Translations under genes and position numbers: made by a program | Shown here: piece after piece, positions 50,501 through 59,766 of the stretch | Layout of the letters: each line of letters begins with the position of its first letter | Position numbering within the stretch: position 1 is the stretch's first letter | Source: DATAFF01 sp036257595 | GTDB taxonomy: Bacteria; Pseudomonadota; Alphaproteobacteria; Rhizobiales; Aestuariivirgaceae | Direction: 5' to 3' | Length of the DNA stretch: 64,000 nucleotides | Assembly (NCBI GenBank): GCA_036257595.1 | Contig: DATAFF010000155.1 | Coordinates: 1 to 64,000 of the forward strand | Notes under the pieces: generated by a model | What the model saw: only the letters and a program-made list of their open reading frames with translations | What the model was told of the DNA's origin: nothing | The model's database searches: none

Positions 50501-51501
50501 GGTTGCCCTCTCTGGCTGGCAATCATCAGAGCGTCAGCAACGGTGCGGACGCCGAGTTCGATGCGAAAGCCGTTGTCGTGGCCCCGCGTCGCTCCTTCGA
50601 GGGCGGCATCGCCCGCGGCGCGTGCCGCTTCCGTCGTCAGCCGGCGGCCGGCCAGAAGCTGCTCCGCCTTTCGGGCGCGCCAGGGGCGGGTTGCAAGCCC
50701 GCCAAGGGCGATGCGCGCCGCCCGCACCACATCGCCATCCAGGTCCAGTGCCACCGCGGCCGATGCGAGAGCGAACGCATAGGACTCCCGATCGCGGATC
50801 TTGTGATAGGTCGATTTGAAGCCCATCGACGTGACCGGGACGCGAATGCGCAGGATCAGCTCGCCCGGCTGCAGCGTGGTTTCGATCTCGGGCGTGGTTC
50901 CTGGCTCGCGGTGAAGCTCCTCGACGGCAATGGTGCGCTGGCCCCCTGGACCGAGCACGTCGATCGCGGCATCGAAAGCAACGAGCGCAACGGGCCAGTC
51001 GCCGGGGTAAACGGCGATGCAAGACTTGCTTCCACCCAATAGCGCATGCCCGCGATCGATGCCGTCCTGGGCCGCGCAACCGCTGCCCGGCTTGCGCTTG
51101 TTGCAGGCGAATGGCTCGCCGCCACGGAAATAAGCGCAGCGAGTGCGCTGCAGAAGATTTCCTGCAACGGTCGCCATGTTGCGCAGCTGTTGCGACGCCG
51201 CCCTCCACAGCGATTCCGACAGAGCCGGATATTCTGCGACGAGGCGTCGGTCGGCCGCCACATCGCTCATCCGCGCCAGAGCCCCGAAGGTCATCTCAGA
51301 CGACCCGCTGGTGTCGATTGCGGCGAGCTCGCTCAGACCGGTGACATCGATGACATGGCGTGGCGTTTCGATATCGAGCTTCATCAGATCGTACAGCGTG
51401 GTTCCGCCCGCGAGATACCGCGTCGCCGCACCCCCCGCGACAGCAGCCTGGACGGCTGCCGCCGGCGTGTCTGCTCTGCTATAGGTGAAGGGTCGCATCA
51501 C
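50497..51501 (-). CDS. Xanthine dehydrogenase family, FAD-binding medium subunit
   Basis: 334 residues, CoxM-like: RYLAGGTTLYDLMKLDIETP (FAD pyrophosphate loop), RNMATVAGNLLQRTRC, and DRESYAFALASAAVAL in the C-terminal domain. A cysteine-rich insertion (RGGEPFACNKRKPGSGCAA) occurs near residue 125. This is reminiscent of the extra iron-sulfur site of 4-hydroxybenzoyl-CoA reductase-like and some YagS-type subunits. Transfers electrons from the iron-sulfur chain to an acceptor. Confidence 0.9.
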   Translation of the reverse strand: MMRPFTYSRADTPAAAVQAAVAGGAATRYLAGGTTLYDLMKLDIETPRHVIDVTGLSELAAIDTSGSSEMTFGALARMSDVAADRRLVAEYPALSESLWRAASQQLRNMATVAGNLLQRTRCAYFRGGEPFACNKRKPGSGCAAQDGIDRGHALLGGSKSCIAVYPGDWPVALVAFDAAIDVLGPGGQRTIAVEELHREPGTTPEIETTLQPGELILRIRVPVTSMGFKSTYHKIRDRESYAFALASAAVALDLDGDVVRAARIALGGLATRPWRARKAEQLLAGRRLTTEAARAAGDAALEGATRGHDNGFRIELGVRTVADALMIASQRGQP

Positions 51502-52023
51502 TCAACTCCTCGCCATTTTCGCGGCGGCATCCTCGATGGCTGCGACAATTCCGACATAGGCGCCACAGCGGCAGAGATTGCCGCTCATATATTCGCGGAT
51601 CTGCTCAGGCGAGGTGGCATGCCCCTCGTGGACGCAGGCGACCGCTGCCATGATCTGCCCAGGCGTGCAGTAACCGCATTGCAGCGCATCATGATCGATG
51701 AAGGCCTGCTGCATCGGGTGAAGCGCGCCATTCGCCCCGGACAGGCCCTCGATGGTGGTCACGGTGTGCCCGTCCACCTGCACCGCCGGCGTCAGGCAGG
51801 ACACGACGCGGCGGCCGTCGAGATGCACGGTGCAGGCGCCGCACTGACCATGGTCGCAACCCTTTTTGGCACCGGTGAACGCAAGCTGCTCGCGCAGCAC
51901 GTCGAGGAGCGAAGATCGTGGATCGAGGATCAGCATATGTGGCGTGCCGTTCACCGTGACGCTCACCCGAACCCGCGCCTCCTCTTCTCTGTGTTCATGA
52001 TGGCTCATCGGCCACTCCATCAT
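51502..52023 (-). CDS. Xanthine dehydrogenase family, 2Fe-2S small subunit
   Basis: 173 residues with both iron-sulfur motifs of CoxS: plant-type C-x4-C-x2-C in KGCDHGQCGACTVH plus the later VSCLTP cysteine, and the helical-domain CGYCTPGQ and GNLCRCGAY. The start at 52023 overlaps the cyclase stop (ATGA); another ATG at 52008 is possible. No twin-arginine signal is evident, so the enzyme is probably cytoplasmic. Confidence 0.92.
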   Translation of the reverse strand: MMEWPMSHHEHREEEARVRVSVTVNGTPHMLILDPRSSLLDVLREQLAFTGAKKGCDHGQCGACTVHLDGRRVVSCLTPAVQVDGHTVTTIEGLSGANGALHPMQQAFIDHDALQCGYCTPGQIMAAVACVHEGHATSPEQIREYMSGNLCRCGAYVGIVAAIEDAAAKMARS

Positions 52024-54227
52024 TTTTCCTGTGAGAATTTAACGAGCGACCCGCTCGGAGCCAGCAGCACGAACGCATCCTGTTGCTCCGCCGTTCCTCC
52101 CGGATTGCGAAAAAACGCGAGGCAGGTGACCTCGACATCGGAATCCCAAAGAGTGCAGAGCATGTCGCCTTGGACAGTGCTTGTTCCGGTTTCCGAAAAA
52201 CTCGACCCGATCGTGGTCCTGGCCCGGCCGTCGAGGGCAGTCTCTCGGAAGTATGATTCCTCAGTGGGAGCGACCTGCTTGCCGCGCAGCGTATGTCCGA
52301 AGACCAGCGATCGAATCTGCTCGCCGTTGAGCCGATCCTCCTCGCCAAGGCTCACGGCAAATCGGGGCACGCCGGCTTTGCTCAGTCCTTCCCGCATTCG
52401 ATCCATATCGGCCTTCTGCTCGAAGGGAAGATTGTGCATGGCTTGATGGGCAGTCGGATTGCCGGCGAGCTGCTCGAGCTCCTTCCGCGCCTGCGCCGCA
52501 CCTTCCATCCGACCAAGGAGACCATTGGCCGCGACGAGCAGATAAAGGCGCTGCTTCCTGATATGGTCGGTCGTCAGCTCCTGTGGATCGGCCTTGCCCA
52601 ATGCGGCGACAGCATCGTCCATGCGGCCTTCCGCGAATGCAATCACGCCCTCGAGAAGATAGCGATAGGCCGTTGGCGTTGGATCGACCCGCTCGGCCGC
52701 CTTCAAGTAGTCTGCCGCTTCGGCTGTCCGGCCGCTCAGAGCCAGCGCGATGCTCATCTCCTCTTGTCCGTACTGATCGCTCGGGTTGAGTGCAATGGCC
52801 CGCGCCGCACTGGTGATCGCATCACCCGACCGGCGCTGCCACAGATTAAGATCGGCCATCAGCTGGTAGTAGGATGAAGAAGGGTTCTTTGCTGCCTCCC
52901 TCATGAGCTCCTTGATCTTGCTGCCCATCTCCTCGTCGGATACGCCGAGCGCGGCTTCCTTCGCTTTGATGCCCTTGTTCATCCAATAGATCCAGGCGAG
53001 CTCGGCCCAGGCCTGGCCAAAATTGGGATCGAGCGTTATCGCTTCCCTGAATAGCGACGCGGCTTTCCCAGGATCCTTGCCGTAATCCGTTCCATAGCCC
53101 TTGAGATAGAGATCATAGGCAGCAGGCACATCGGTGCCGCCCGGCGCTTCGGCGATCTTCGGCCCGGAGATCAGCTGCAGCTTGAGCGCCGAAACGATCT
53201 GGTCCAAGACCTTGTCCTGCAGCGAGAACACCTGGCTCCAGCTCCCGTCGAAACGATTGGCCCAGAGATGGCCGCCGGTCTTGCCATCGATCAGCTGCGC
53301 ATTGATTCTGACATCGTCGCCATTGCGCCTGATCGAGCCCTCGAGGAGGTATTTGACACCAAGCTCCTCGGTGATCTTCGAGGGCGCGAGATTTTTGCCA
53401 CGATAGCTGAAGGCAGCGTTCCGCGAAATCACGAACAGGCCGGGAACACGGGCAAGCTCGGTGGTGAGGTCCTCGGTGATACCATCGGCAAGATAGCCCT
53501 GCTGCTTGTCGTCGCTCAGATTGTCGAAGGGCAGCACGACCAGCGACGGCTTGAGCTCCGCTATTGTCCGCGATGCTGCAGCCGGTGGGCTCGCGGGCGG
53601 CCCGTTGATGCGCTGCCAGCCGAACAAGCCCGCGGCGAGGAGAATGATCGCGATCGCCGCCAGCGCCGGCCACTGCCGACGCCACGCCTGGGGAAGCGGC
53701 CGACTCCGGTTGATCTCGGTGAGAACGCTGTAGACTCGCACCGGCTCGAGAACATTCTTGACCCGCCGCTCGCCGAGATTCTCGTAACCGATCTCGAGCC
53801 GGTTCTTGACCTGGTCATAGGCCGCGCCCGAAATGACGATCCCTCCCGGGGCAGCGAGTGTCTGGAGCCGCGCCGCGATATTGACGCCATCGCCGTGAAT
53901 GTCGCCATTCTCGACGATGACATCCCCGAGATTGATCCCGATACGGAACTCAAGCTTCTGGCCAGCCGGCTGACCGAGATTGTGCTCCGCTATGGCGCGC
54001 TGGACATCGACTGCACAGCGCAGGGCATTGACGACGCTGGGGAACTCCACAAGCAGCCCGTCTCCCATCGTCTTGACGAGACGGCCATGATGCTCGGCGA
54101 TCTTCGGCTCAAAAATTGCCTGAAGGAGCGCGCCGAAGCGGGTGCGCGTGCCTTCCTCATCGGCTTGGCTCAACCGCCCATAGCCGACGACATCAGCGAT
54201 CATGACAGCCGCGAGGTGGCGCTCCAA
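52020..54227 (-). CDS. Class III adenylate/guanylate cyclase with TPR-like C-terminus
   Basis: 735 residues from a TTG at 54227 (ERHLAAVMIADVVGYGRL, the family's usual beginning); the frame to 54509 overlaps the amidase gene. The cyclase domain (about 1-175) carries metal-binding aspartates in IADVVGY and TMGDGLLVEF, and GDGVNIAARL. A membrane helix lies near 205 (LAAIAIILLAAGLFG), then a TolB-like/adenylate-cyclase-associated domain (SLVVLPFDNLSDD) and tetratricopeptide-type repeats. The C-terminus adds a segment with paired cysteines (MLCTLWDSDVEVTCLAFF). It lies inside a catabolic operon, overlapping the 2Fe-2S subunit gene by four bases. Confidence 0.87.
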   Translation of the reverse strand: MERHLAAVMIADVVGYGRLSQADEEGTRTRFGALLQAIFEPKIAEHHGRLVKTMGDGLLVEFPSVVNALRCAVDVQRAIAEHNLGQPAGQKLEFRIGINLGDVIVENGDIHGDGVNIAARLQTLAAPGGIVISGAAYDQVKNRLEIGYENLGERRVKNVLEPVRVYSVLTEINRSRPLPQAWRRQWPALAAIAIILLAAGLFGWQRINGPPASPPAAASRTIAELKPSLVVLPFDNLSDDKQQGYLADGITEDLTTELARVPGLFVISRNAAFSYRGKNLAPSKITEELGVKYLLEGSIRRNGDDVRINAQLIDGKTGGHLWANRFDGSWSQVFSLQDKVLDQIVSALKLQLISGPKIAEAPGGTDVPAAYDLYLKGYGTDYGKDPGKAASLFREAITLDPNFGQAWAELAWIYWMNKGIKAKEAALGVSDEEMGSKIKELMREAAKNPSSSYYQLMADLNLWQRRSGDAITSAARAIALNPSDQYGQEEMSIALALSGRTAEAADYLKAAERVDPTPTAYRYLLEGVIAFAEGRMDDAVAALGKADPQELTTDHIRKQRLYLLVAANGLLGRMEGAAQARKELEQLAGNPTAHQAMHNLPFEQKADMDRMREGLSKAGVPRFAVSLGEEDRLNGEQIRSLVFGHTLRGKQVAPTEESYFRETALDGRARTTIGSSFSETGTSTVQGDMLCTLWDSDVEVTCLAFFRNPGGTAEQQDAFVLLAPSGSLVKFSQEK

Positions 54228-54292
54228 GTTTCTCGACCTGCGATTGTTCCTTCGTTGTGAAATATAAAGGGAGTAGCGCCCCGGGTCGACGT

Positions 54293-55642
54293 TCAAAACG
54301 GCTCGAGTTGCGCACCAAGCGCCAACAATTGCTGGTCGGATCCAATATCGCCGGCAAGCTGGACACCTAAGGACAGTCCTGCACTCGTCCGCGTCACCGG
54401 CAGGACGAGCGCCGGCCCGCCGGTCAGATTGAAGATCGACGAATAGGGAGCGAGCCGTGTCATGCGGTCGACATGCAATGGGAGATCGGCGTGATTGGTC
54501 GGAAAGCATCCGAGTCTCGGCGCGGCACCGCTGAGGGCCGGCGTGAGCACCAGATCGAACGAGCGCCAGATCCTCGCGAAGCGCCGGCAGAAATCATGAC
54601 CGCACCGGACCGTTGCCACGAAATTCCGTGCGCTCATCGCCCGACCCGCCAGGATGGCAGCTCGATTGATCTCTTCGAGCGACTCCGGAATTGCGCCCAG
54701 CGGCCAGTCGGCGGCCGCCTGGACACAGACCTGCGAAAGATAGACCTGACGCGGTATCAGCCAGTCCTCCGGTCCGAGCAAAGGAGCTACCGGCGAAACC
54801 GCATGTCCGAGATCCTCCAATCGGCGAACAATGCGATCGACCGCGGATTGCGCTTCCGGCGTGACGATAATATCGGGTGCAGAATCGGTCAGAACACCGA
54901 TGCGGAGTTTGTCTCGAAGCGATATTTGAATCGGCGCCGCATAGGGTGCGCCGGCGTCACGACCGGCCATCGCCTGAAGCGCCGCCGCCATGTCGCGGAT
55001 GGTCCGGGTGATCACACCCTCGCTCACCAGCCCGCCATATATGTCGCTGTGCGTTGGGCCTTGCGGTATCAGACCGCGCGACGGCTTCAGCCCGATGAGG
55101 CCGCAGCAGGCAGCCGGGATTCGAATGGAGCCGGCGCCATCGGTCGCATGCGCCATCGGCACCATGCCGGAGGCAACTGCTGCTGCCGCCCCGCCAGACG
55201 AGCCACCGGCACTGAAATCGCTGTTGAGGGGATTGCGGGTAGGACCGAACGCTTCCGGCTCGGTCGTCACATTGAATCCGAGCTCGGGCAGGTTGGTCTT
55301 GCCGATGATCTGCAGCCCAGCCACCTTGAAGCGCTTCGTCAACTCATCATCATGGCGCTGCGGAGGCGCACCGTGAAAAGCTCTGCTGCCAAGACGCGAT
55401 CGGCGTCCCTTGATTCCTGCCCCAATATCCTTGAGCAGAAACGGCACGCCGACAAAGGGACCCTGTGAGTCCGGGAAACGCTCTGGAGAGTCATAGAGCT
55501 CAATGATCGCGTTGAGCAGCGGATTGCATTCGGCAATTCGCGAGCGTGCCGCCATCATGATCTCGTCCGCAGTGACCTCGCCCGATGCGATCAGCGTCGC
55601 AAGGCCCAACGCATCGAAGCGCGCATATTCGTCAGCTCTCAT
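54293..55642 (-). CDS. Amidase signature family enzyme
   Basis: 449 residues with the Ser-cisSer-Lys triad: lysine in FLLKDIG, cis-serine in GGSSGGAAAAVASGM, and the nucleophile serine in TDGAGSIRIPAACCG. The family hydrolyses amides such as short acyl, aryl or heterocyclic amides and indoleacetamide. Its start overlaps the ABC ATPase stop, so it is translated with the importer; the imported compound may be an amide whose released acid or heterocycle is oxidised by the molybdenum hydroxylase downstream. The pathway link is inference. Confidence 0.9.
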   Translation of the reverse strand: MRADEYARFDALGLATLIASGEVTADEIMMAARSRIAECNPLLNAIIELYDSPERFPDSQGPFVGVPFLLKDIGAGIKGRRSRLGSRAFHGAPPQRHDDELTKRFKVAGLQIIGKTNLPELGFNVTTEPEAFGPTRNPLNSDFSAGGSSGGAAAAVASGMVPMAHATDGAGSIRIPAACCGLIGLKPSRGLIPQGPTHSDIYGGLVSEGVITRTIRDMAAALQAMAGRDAGAPYAAPIQISLRDKLRIGVLTDSAPDIIVTPEAQSAVDRIVRRLEDLGHAVSPVAPLLGPEDWLIPRQVYLSQVCVQAAADWPLGAIPESLEEINRAAILAGRAMSARNFVATVRCGHDFCRRFARIWRSFDLVLTPALSGAAPRLGCFPTNHADLPLHVDRMTRLAPYSSIFNLTGGPALVLPVTRTSAGLSLGVQLAGDIGSDQQLLALGAQLEPF

Positions 55643-56436
55643 GCCAGCACCTTGCCGAGTGCAGCCAAAGCCATCGATTCGCTGCGAATTTCCTCGAGCA
55701 CGTCGAGCTGCAGCTTGCGGAATTCCGGCGTCGATATCAGCTCGTAACGCCGCGGTCGCGGCAGCGGCACGGGTATGATCGACTTGATGCGGCCCGGCCG
55801 GTTGGTCATCACCGCCACGCGGTCGGAGAGATAGACTGCTTCCTCGACATCATGGGTGATGAACAACACGGTGAGCCTGTGCTTCTCCCAGATCGCGGTG
55901 AGCAGCTCCTGCATATGGTGGCGGGTCAGGGCATCGAGCGCACCGAACGGCTCGTCCATCAACAGCATCTTCGGCCGATAACTCAGTGCCCGGGCAATGG
56001 CCACGCGCTGCCGCATGCCGCCCGAAAGCTCGCTCGGATACGCGCCTTCGAACCCTTCGAGCCCGACCAGGGCGAGATGGGCCTGGGCGATCCCGGTGGC
56101 TTCGTGCCGCGGGGTGCCGGCTGCCTTCAGCGCGAATTCGACATTGCCCAATGCGGTGAGCCAGGGAAGGAGAGTATAGCTCTGAAAGACCACGCCACGA
56201 TCCAGACCCGGCATGGTGATCGGCTCGCCGTCGATGCTGATCGCGCCTGCGTCATGGGTTTCAAGCCCGGCGGCAATGGCGAGAAGCGTGGACTTGCCGC
56301 AGCCCGAGGTTCCAACCAGTGCCACAAATTCGTTCTCATCAATCGCGAGATCGACGTCTTTGAGCGCCACCGTTTCGCCGCGACCGGTGCGGTATGTCTT
56401 GCCGAGACCGGCGATGACGAGCTTGGGCTCAGCCAT
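55639..56436 (-). CDS. ABC transporter ATP-binding protein (nitrate/sulfonate/taurine type)
   Basis: 265 residues: Walker A GTSGCGKS, Q-loop VFQSYTLLPWL, signature LSGGMRQR, Walker B LLMDEPFGALD and ITHDVEEAV, all typical of the SsuB/TauB/NrtD type. The start at 56436 overlaps the permease stop (TGATG); the longer frame upstream is inside the permease gene. Functions with the genes at 56436-58245. Confidence 0.92.
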   Translation of the reverse strand: MAEPKLVIAGLGKTYRTGRGETVALKDVDLAIDENEFVALVGTSGCGKSTLLAIAAGLETHDAGAISIDGEPITMPGLDRGVVFQSYTLLPWLTALGNVEFALKAAGTPRHEATGIAQAHLALVGLEGFEGAYPSELSGGMRQRVAIARALSYRPKMLLMDEPFGALDALTRHHMQELLTAIWEKHRLTVLFITHDVEEAVYLSDRVAVMTNRPGRIKSIIPVPLPRPRRYELISTPEFRKLQLDVLEEIRSESMALAALGKVLA

Positions 56437-57194
56437 CAGGCAACCTCGCGATGATGGAAGAGCCGCCGGCCGGCGTATTTCATGATCTGATCGGTTGCGA
56501 GACCGAGAATGCCGAGGATCAGCAGATAACCGAAAATCAGGTCGGTCAGGAAAAAGCGCTGGGCCGTGGTGATGCGATAGCCGAGCCCGGATGTCGCTGC
56601 GACCAGCTCGGCGACGACCAACCAGGTCCATGCCCAGCCAAGGCTGATCCGCATCGAGTCCCAGATTCCCGGCATGGCAGAGGGGAGCACGATGCGCTGA
56701 AGAATCCGCCATTCCGGCATCTCCAATGTGCGGCCAAGATCGATGAAGTGCCGCGGCACCGACTTCACATTGTCCATGATGAGCAGAACCTGCTGGAAGA
56801 AGGTGCCGATGAAGATGATCAGGAACTTCTGGGCATCGCCGGTGCCGGTCCACAGGATGGTGAGCGGCACGAAGGCGACGACCGGCATGTAACGGATGAA
56901 GTCGACGAAGGGCTCGATTGCCGCCTCCCAGGCGCGATAGCAGCCGATCAGCACTCCGATCGGCAGCGCGATTACGGTCGAGATCAAAAAGCCGATGCCG
57001 ATCCGGTAGATGCTGATCCCGGCATCAGCAGCGAGCTGCCCGGTGCTCCACAGCTCACGCAGCCGATTTATCACCTGGCCCGGAGAAGGAAGAAAAAGCG
57101 GGCGGATCATGCCGCTGGCGGTGAAGCCGTACCAGGCAATACCCAGCGCGGCGAAGACCGCGGTGGCGATCGCCAGATACTCCGCCGCAGTCAT
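56436..57194 (-). CDS. ABC transporter permease (SsuC/TauC type)
   Basis: 252 residues from the ATG at 57194; an ATG at 57251 would overlap the binding-protein gene by 17 bases. Six membrane segments, ISIYRIGIGFLISTVIALP, the IRYMPVVAFVPLTILW motif of this family, and an EAA-type loop (DLGRTLEMPEWRILQRI, then LPSAMPGI). Forms a homodimeric channel with the adjacent ATPase. Confidence 0.9.
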   Translation of the reverse strand: MTAAEYLAIATAVFAALGIAWYGFTASGMIRPLFLPSPGQVINRLRELWSTGQLAADAGISIYRIGIGFLISTVIALPIGVLIGCYRAWEAAIEPFVDFIRYMPVVAFVPLTILWTGTGDAQKFLIIFIGTFFQQVLLIMDNVKSVPRHFIDLGRTLEMPEWRILQRIVLPSAMPGIWDSMRISLGWAWTWLVVAELVAATSGLGYRITTAQRFFLTDLIFGYLLILGILGLATDQIMKYAGRRLFHHREVA

Positions 57195-57234
57195 CCGCCC
57201 GCCGAGCCTGAACAGACGGCGCGTTCCTTGCCTG

Positions 57235-58245
57235 CTATTTCGTTGCCGCATCCACAAAGCGACCGTCGATCGCCTGTGTGAGGTCGACATCCTTCTGCAG
57301 GATGTTGGCTTTGCGTGCCGCCGCGTGCACCTCGGGGATCACTTTCTGTGCGAAGCTGCCGTTGAGCTCGCTCTTGTTCTCGGCGATCGAGTAATAGACG
57401 ACACCGTCGAATGCAGTGGCCAGCTCCTCCGGCTTCGCGCCCACCGCCTGGGAAATGATCGCCCGCCCGCCCGCCGTGTCCTTGCGATAATCGGCGAGCG
57501 CCAGGTCCCAGGCCTTGAGCAGGGCTACGATCTGGCCAGGCTTGTCCTTGAGGAATTCCTCGCGCACGACGAAGACGTCGGAGATCAGGCCGGGGTTCTC
57601 GCCGGCCGAATAGATCATCTTCACCTTGGGACTCTGCTGCATCGCCAGGGTGAGATAGGGTTCATAGGTCACGGCCACCGGGACCTTTCCGGCAATCAGC
57701 GCCGAGCCCGCATCGGCGGCCGGCATCGGCACTTTCTGGATATCCGCAACCGTCATCCCGTTCTGGCCGAGAGCATAGTTCAGGAGGATGTCGCTGGTGG
57801 TCCCCTCCTCATAGGCCACCTGCTTGCCCTTGAGGTCCTTGACGGCGGTGACCGAACCATCGGAGATCATGGCATCGGCCGTCTTCGACACGTCAAGCAA
57901 TGCCACGATCTTGAGCGGCAGGCCCGCGGCAATGAAGTTCATCGCCGTATGGGTCGCGATGTTGCCGCATTGGAGCTGCCCAGCTGCCAAAGCGGCGTTG
58001 ATATCGGCGTCGGTCGTGAAGTTGACAATCTCGACGCTGTCGAGACCGGCCTGCTTGAACAGGCCCTTCTTGGCCGCGATGTGCCACTGGCCGTAGCCAA
58101 GCCACGGCTCGATGCCCATCTTGATGTCACCCGGCTCAGGTGAAGCGGGGATACCCTGAGCCAAGCCATCCCGTACCGCTGCGGCAATCAAAACAGCTGC
58201 TCCACCGGCTGCGATGAGCTCACGCCGGTTCGGATTCCAATTCAT
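57235..58245 (-). CDS. ABC transporter substrate-binding protein (SsuA/TauA/ThiY type)
   Basis: 336 residues; signal region NRRELIAAGGAAVLIAAAV with a twin-arginine-like start. The mature part opens IKMGIEPWLGYGQWHIAAKKGLF, followed by the family's TDADINAALAAGQLQCGN and YEEGTTSD. The group binds sulfonates, nitrate, taurine, pyrimidines or riboflavin precursors. First gene of the importer-amidase-cyclase-hydroxylase run; ATG at 58245 with GGGAGG upstream. Confidence 0.9.
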   Translation of the reverse strand: MNWNPNRRELIAAGGAAVLIAAAVRDGLAQGIPASPEPGDIKMGIEPWLGYGQWHIAAKKGLFKQAGLDSVEIVNFTTDADINAALAAGQLQCGNIATHTAMNFIAAGLPLKIVALLDVSKTADAMISDGSVTAVKDLKGKQVAYEEGTTSDILLNYALGQNGMTVADIQKVPMPAADAGSALIAGKVPVAVTYEPYLTLAMQQSPKVKMIYSAGENPGLISDVFVVREEFLKDKPGQIVALLKAWDLALADYRKDTAGGRAIISQAVGAKPEELATAFDGVVYYSIAENKSELNGSFAQKVIPEVHAAARKANILQKDVDLTQAIDGRFVDAATK

Positions 58246-58325
58246 GATCGACCCTCCCTTGGGATTTGCTTCTTTGGTCGATCACGCTATTGCGGCGACA
58301 TTGTTTCCGCAACAGAAACACCGCG

Positions 58326-59087
58326 CTAGATCGCGGCGAGCGCCCCACCGTCGACCGGCAGGCAGACCCCGGTGATGTAGCAAGCAGCGTCGGAGCAGAG
58401 GAAAATGCTGGCGCCGACCAGGTCGCCAAGCTCTCCGAACCGCTGGAGCGGAATGTTCGCGAGCATTTTCTCCTGCCAAGCCTCGCTCTGGTAGAAGACC
58501 TCGGTCAGAGCGGTGCGGAAGTAACCGGGCGCAATCGCGTTGACGCGTATGCCGAGCGGCGCCCACTCGACCGCCAGGGCCCGGGTCATTCCGAGAAGCC
58601 CCGCCTTTGATGAGCCATAGGGTACCGCTGTTGCAATGCCCCGGGTCGATGTCAGCGAGCACAGATTGAGGATGGCACCACCCCGCCCCATCGCCTGGGC
58701 GGCCGCCTGAGCGGTAAAGAACGCGCCCTTGAGATTGGTGTCGACGATACGATCCCAGATCTCCTCCGTCACCGCGAGGGACGGCGCGACCTGCTCCACG
58801 CCGGCATTGTTGACGAGGATGTCGAGCCCGCCCATCCGCTGCTGCGCCTGCGCCACCCCGTTGCGGCAATCGGCGACACGCGACACGTCCAACGCAATCG
58901 CGTGGGCCTTCCGTCCCGCCTTTTGGATCGCTCTGGCAGTCTCTTCCAGCCGATCGGCGCTGCGGGCCGCGATCGCCACCTCTGCACCGGCGAGCGCCAG
59001 GCTCTCGGCAATCGCCCGCCCGATTCCCCGGCTAGCGCCGGTGACCAATGCGCGCTTTCCTAGTAGCGAAAAAGCGGTACCCGACAT
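58326..59087 (-). CDS. SDR-family oxidoreductase
   Basis: 253 residues: TGASRGIGRA cofactor motif, NNAG, catalytic serine in NLCSLTST, Y-x3-K in PYGSSKAG, and the C-terminal ITGVCLPVDGG. It lies 80 bp upstream of the binding-protein gene on the same strand and may begin the same transcript. Resembles gluconate-5-dehydrogenase/3-oxoacyl-reductase-like SDRs; the substrate is not identifiable. Confidence 0.88.
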   Translation of the reverse strand: MSGTAFSLLGKRALVTGASRGIGRAIAESLALAGAEVAIAARSADRLEETARAIQKAGRKAHAIALDVSRVADCRNGVAQAQQRMGGLDILVNNAGVEQVAPSLAVTEEIWDRIVDTNLKGAFFTAQAAAQAMGRGGAILNLCSLTSTRGIATAVPYGSSKAGLLGMTRALAVEWAPLGIRVNAIAPGYFRTALTEVFYQSEAWQEKMLANIPLQRFGELGDLVGASIFLCSDAACYITGVCLPVDGGALAAI

Positions 59088-59158
59088 CGGGCCACTATCC
59101 TATGGTGCGACGACCCCGGTCAATGTCGACATCCCATCGAATGGAGAAAGGACCCATC

Positions 59159-59668
59159 ATGAGCGGAATCAGCATGTTTTCTGTCACCATTCCGGTTTTC
59201 ATTCGTCAGCTCGAAAATCTTTCCCGCCTTCTGTCCAAGGCGGAGACCTGGGCGAGCGAGCGCAACATCGCTCCCGAAACCATCCTGAACTACCGTCTTG
59301 CACCCGACATGCTGCCGCTCGCCCGGCAAGTGCAGATCGTCAGCGACACCTCCAAGGGAGCAGCCGCACGCCTCACCGGGAAGGACATCCCGCGCTACGA
59401 AGACAACGAAAAGACATTTGCCGAGCTTCAGCAGCGACTCGACAAGACCCGTGGCTTTCTCGGTCAGTTCGAGCGGAAGGATTTCGAGGGGGCCGAGAAC
59501 CGAACGGTCGAGCTGAAGATCGGCGGCGAGACGGTGACCTTCGACGGCATGACGTATCTTCTCAATTTCGCGCTTCCCAATTTCTATTTCCACTACACCA
59601 CCGCCTACGACATCCTGCGGCATGCCGGGCTCGGAATCGGTAAGCGAGATTTTCTGGGCCGTGCCTGA
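59159..59668 (+). CDS. DUF1993 domain-containing protein
   Basis: 169 residues, matching the usual DUF1993 length (helical DinB-like bundle). Diagnostic stretches are VTIPVFIRQLENLSRLLSKA, YRLAPDMLPLARQVQI, and LPNFYFHYTTAYDILRHAG with its HYTTAYDILR ending. Function unknown; distant similarity to DinB/metalloenzyme bundles. The ATG at 59159 has AAAGGA upstream; the frame open from 59048 overlaps the SDR start. Confidence 0.9.
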   Translation: MSGISMFSVTIPVFIRQLENLSRLLSKAETWASERNIAPETILNYRLAPDMLPLARQVQIVSDTSKGAAARLTGKDIPRYEDNEKTFAELQQRLDKTRGFLGQFERKDFEGAENRTVELKIGGETVTFDGMTYLLNFALPNFYFHYTTAYDILRHAGLGIGKRDFLGRA

Positions 59669-59766
59669 GATCTGACGGCATTGACCATCCTGCGCGAGAA
59701 ACAGGCCAGATCTGCACCCTTTGCGGTGGTAGCGCCTGCTCGATGCATGGTTCCGTCCGCTGCAGC

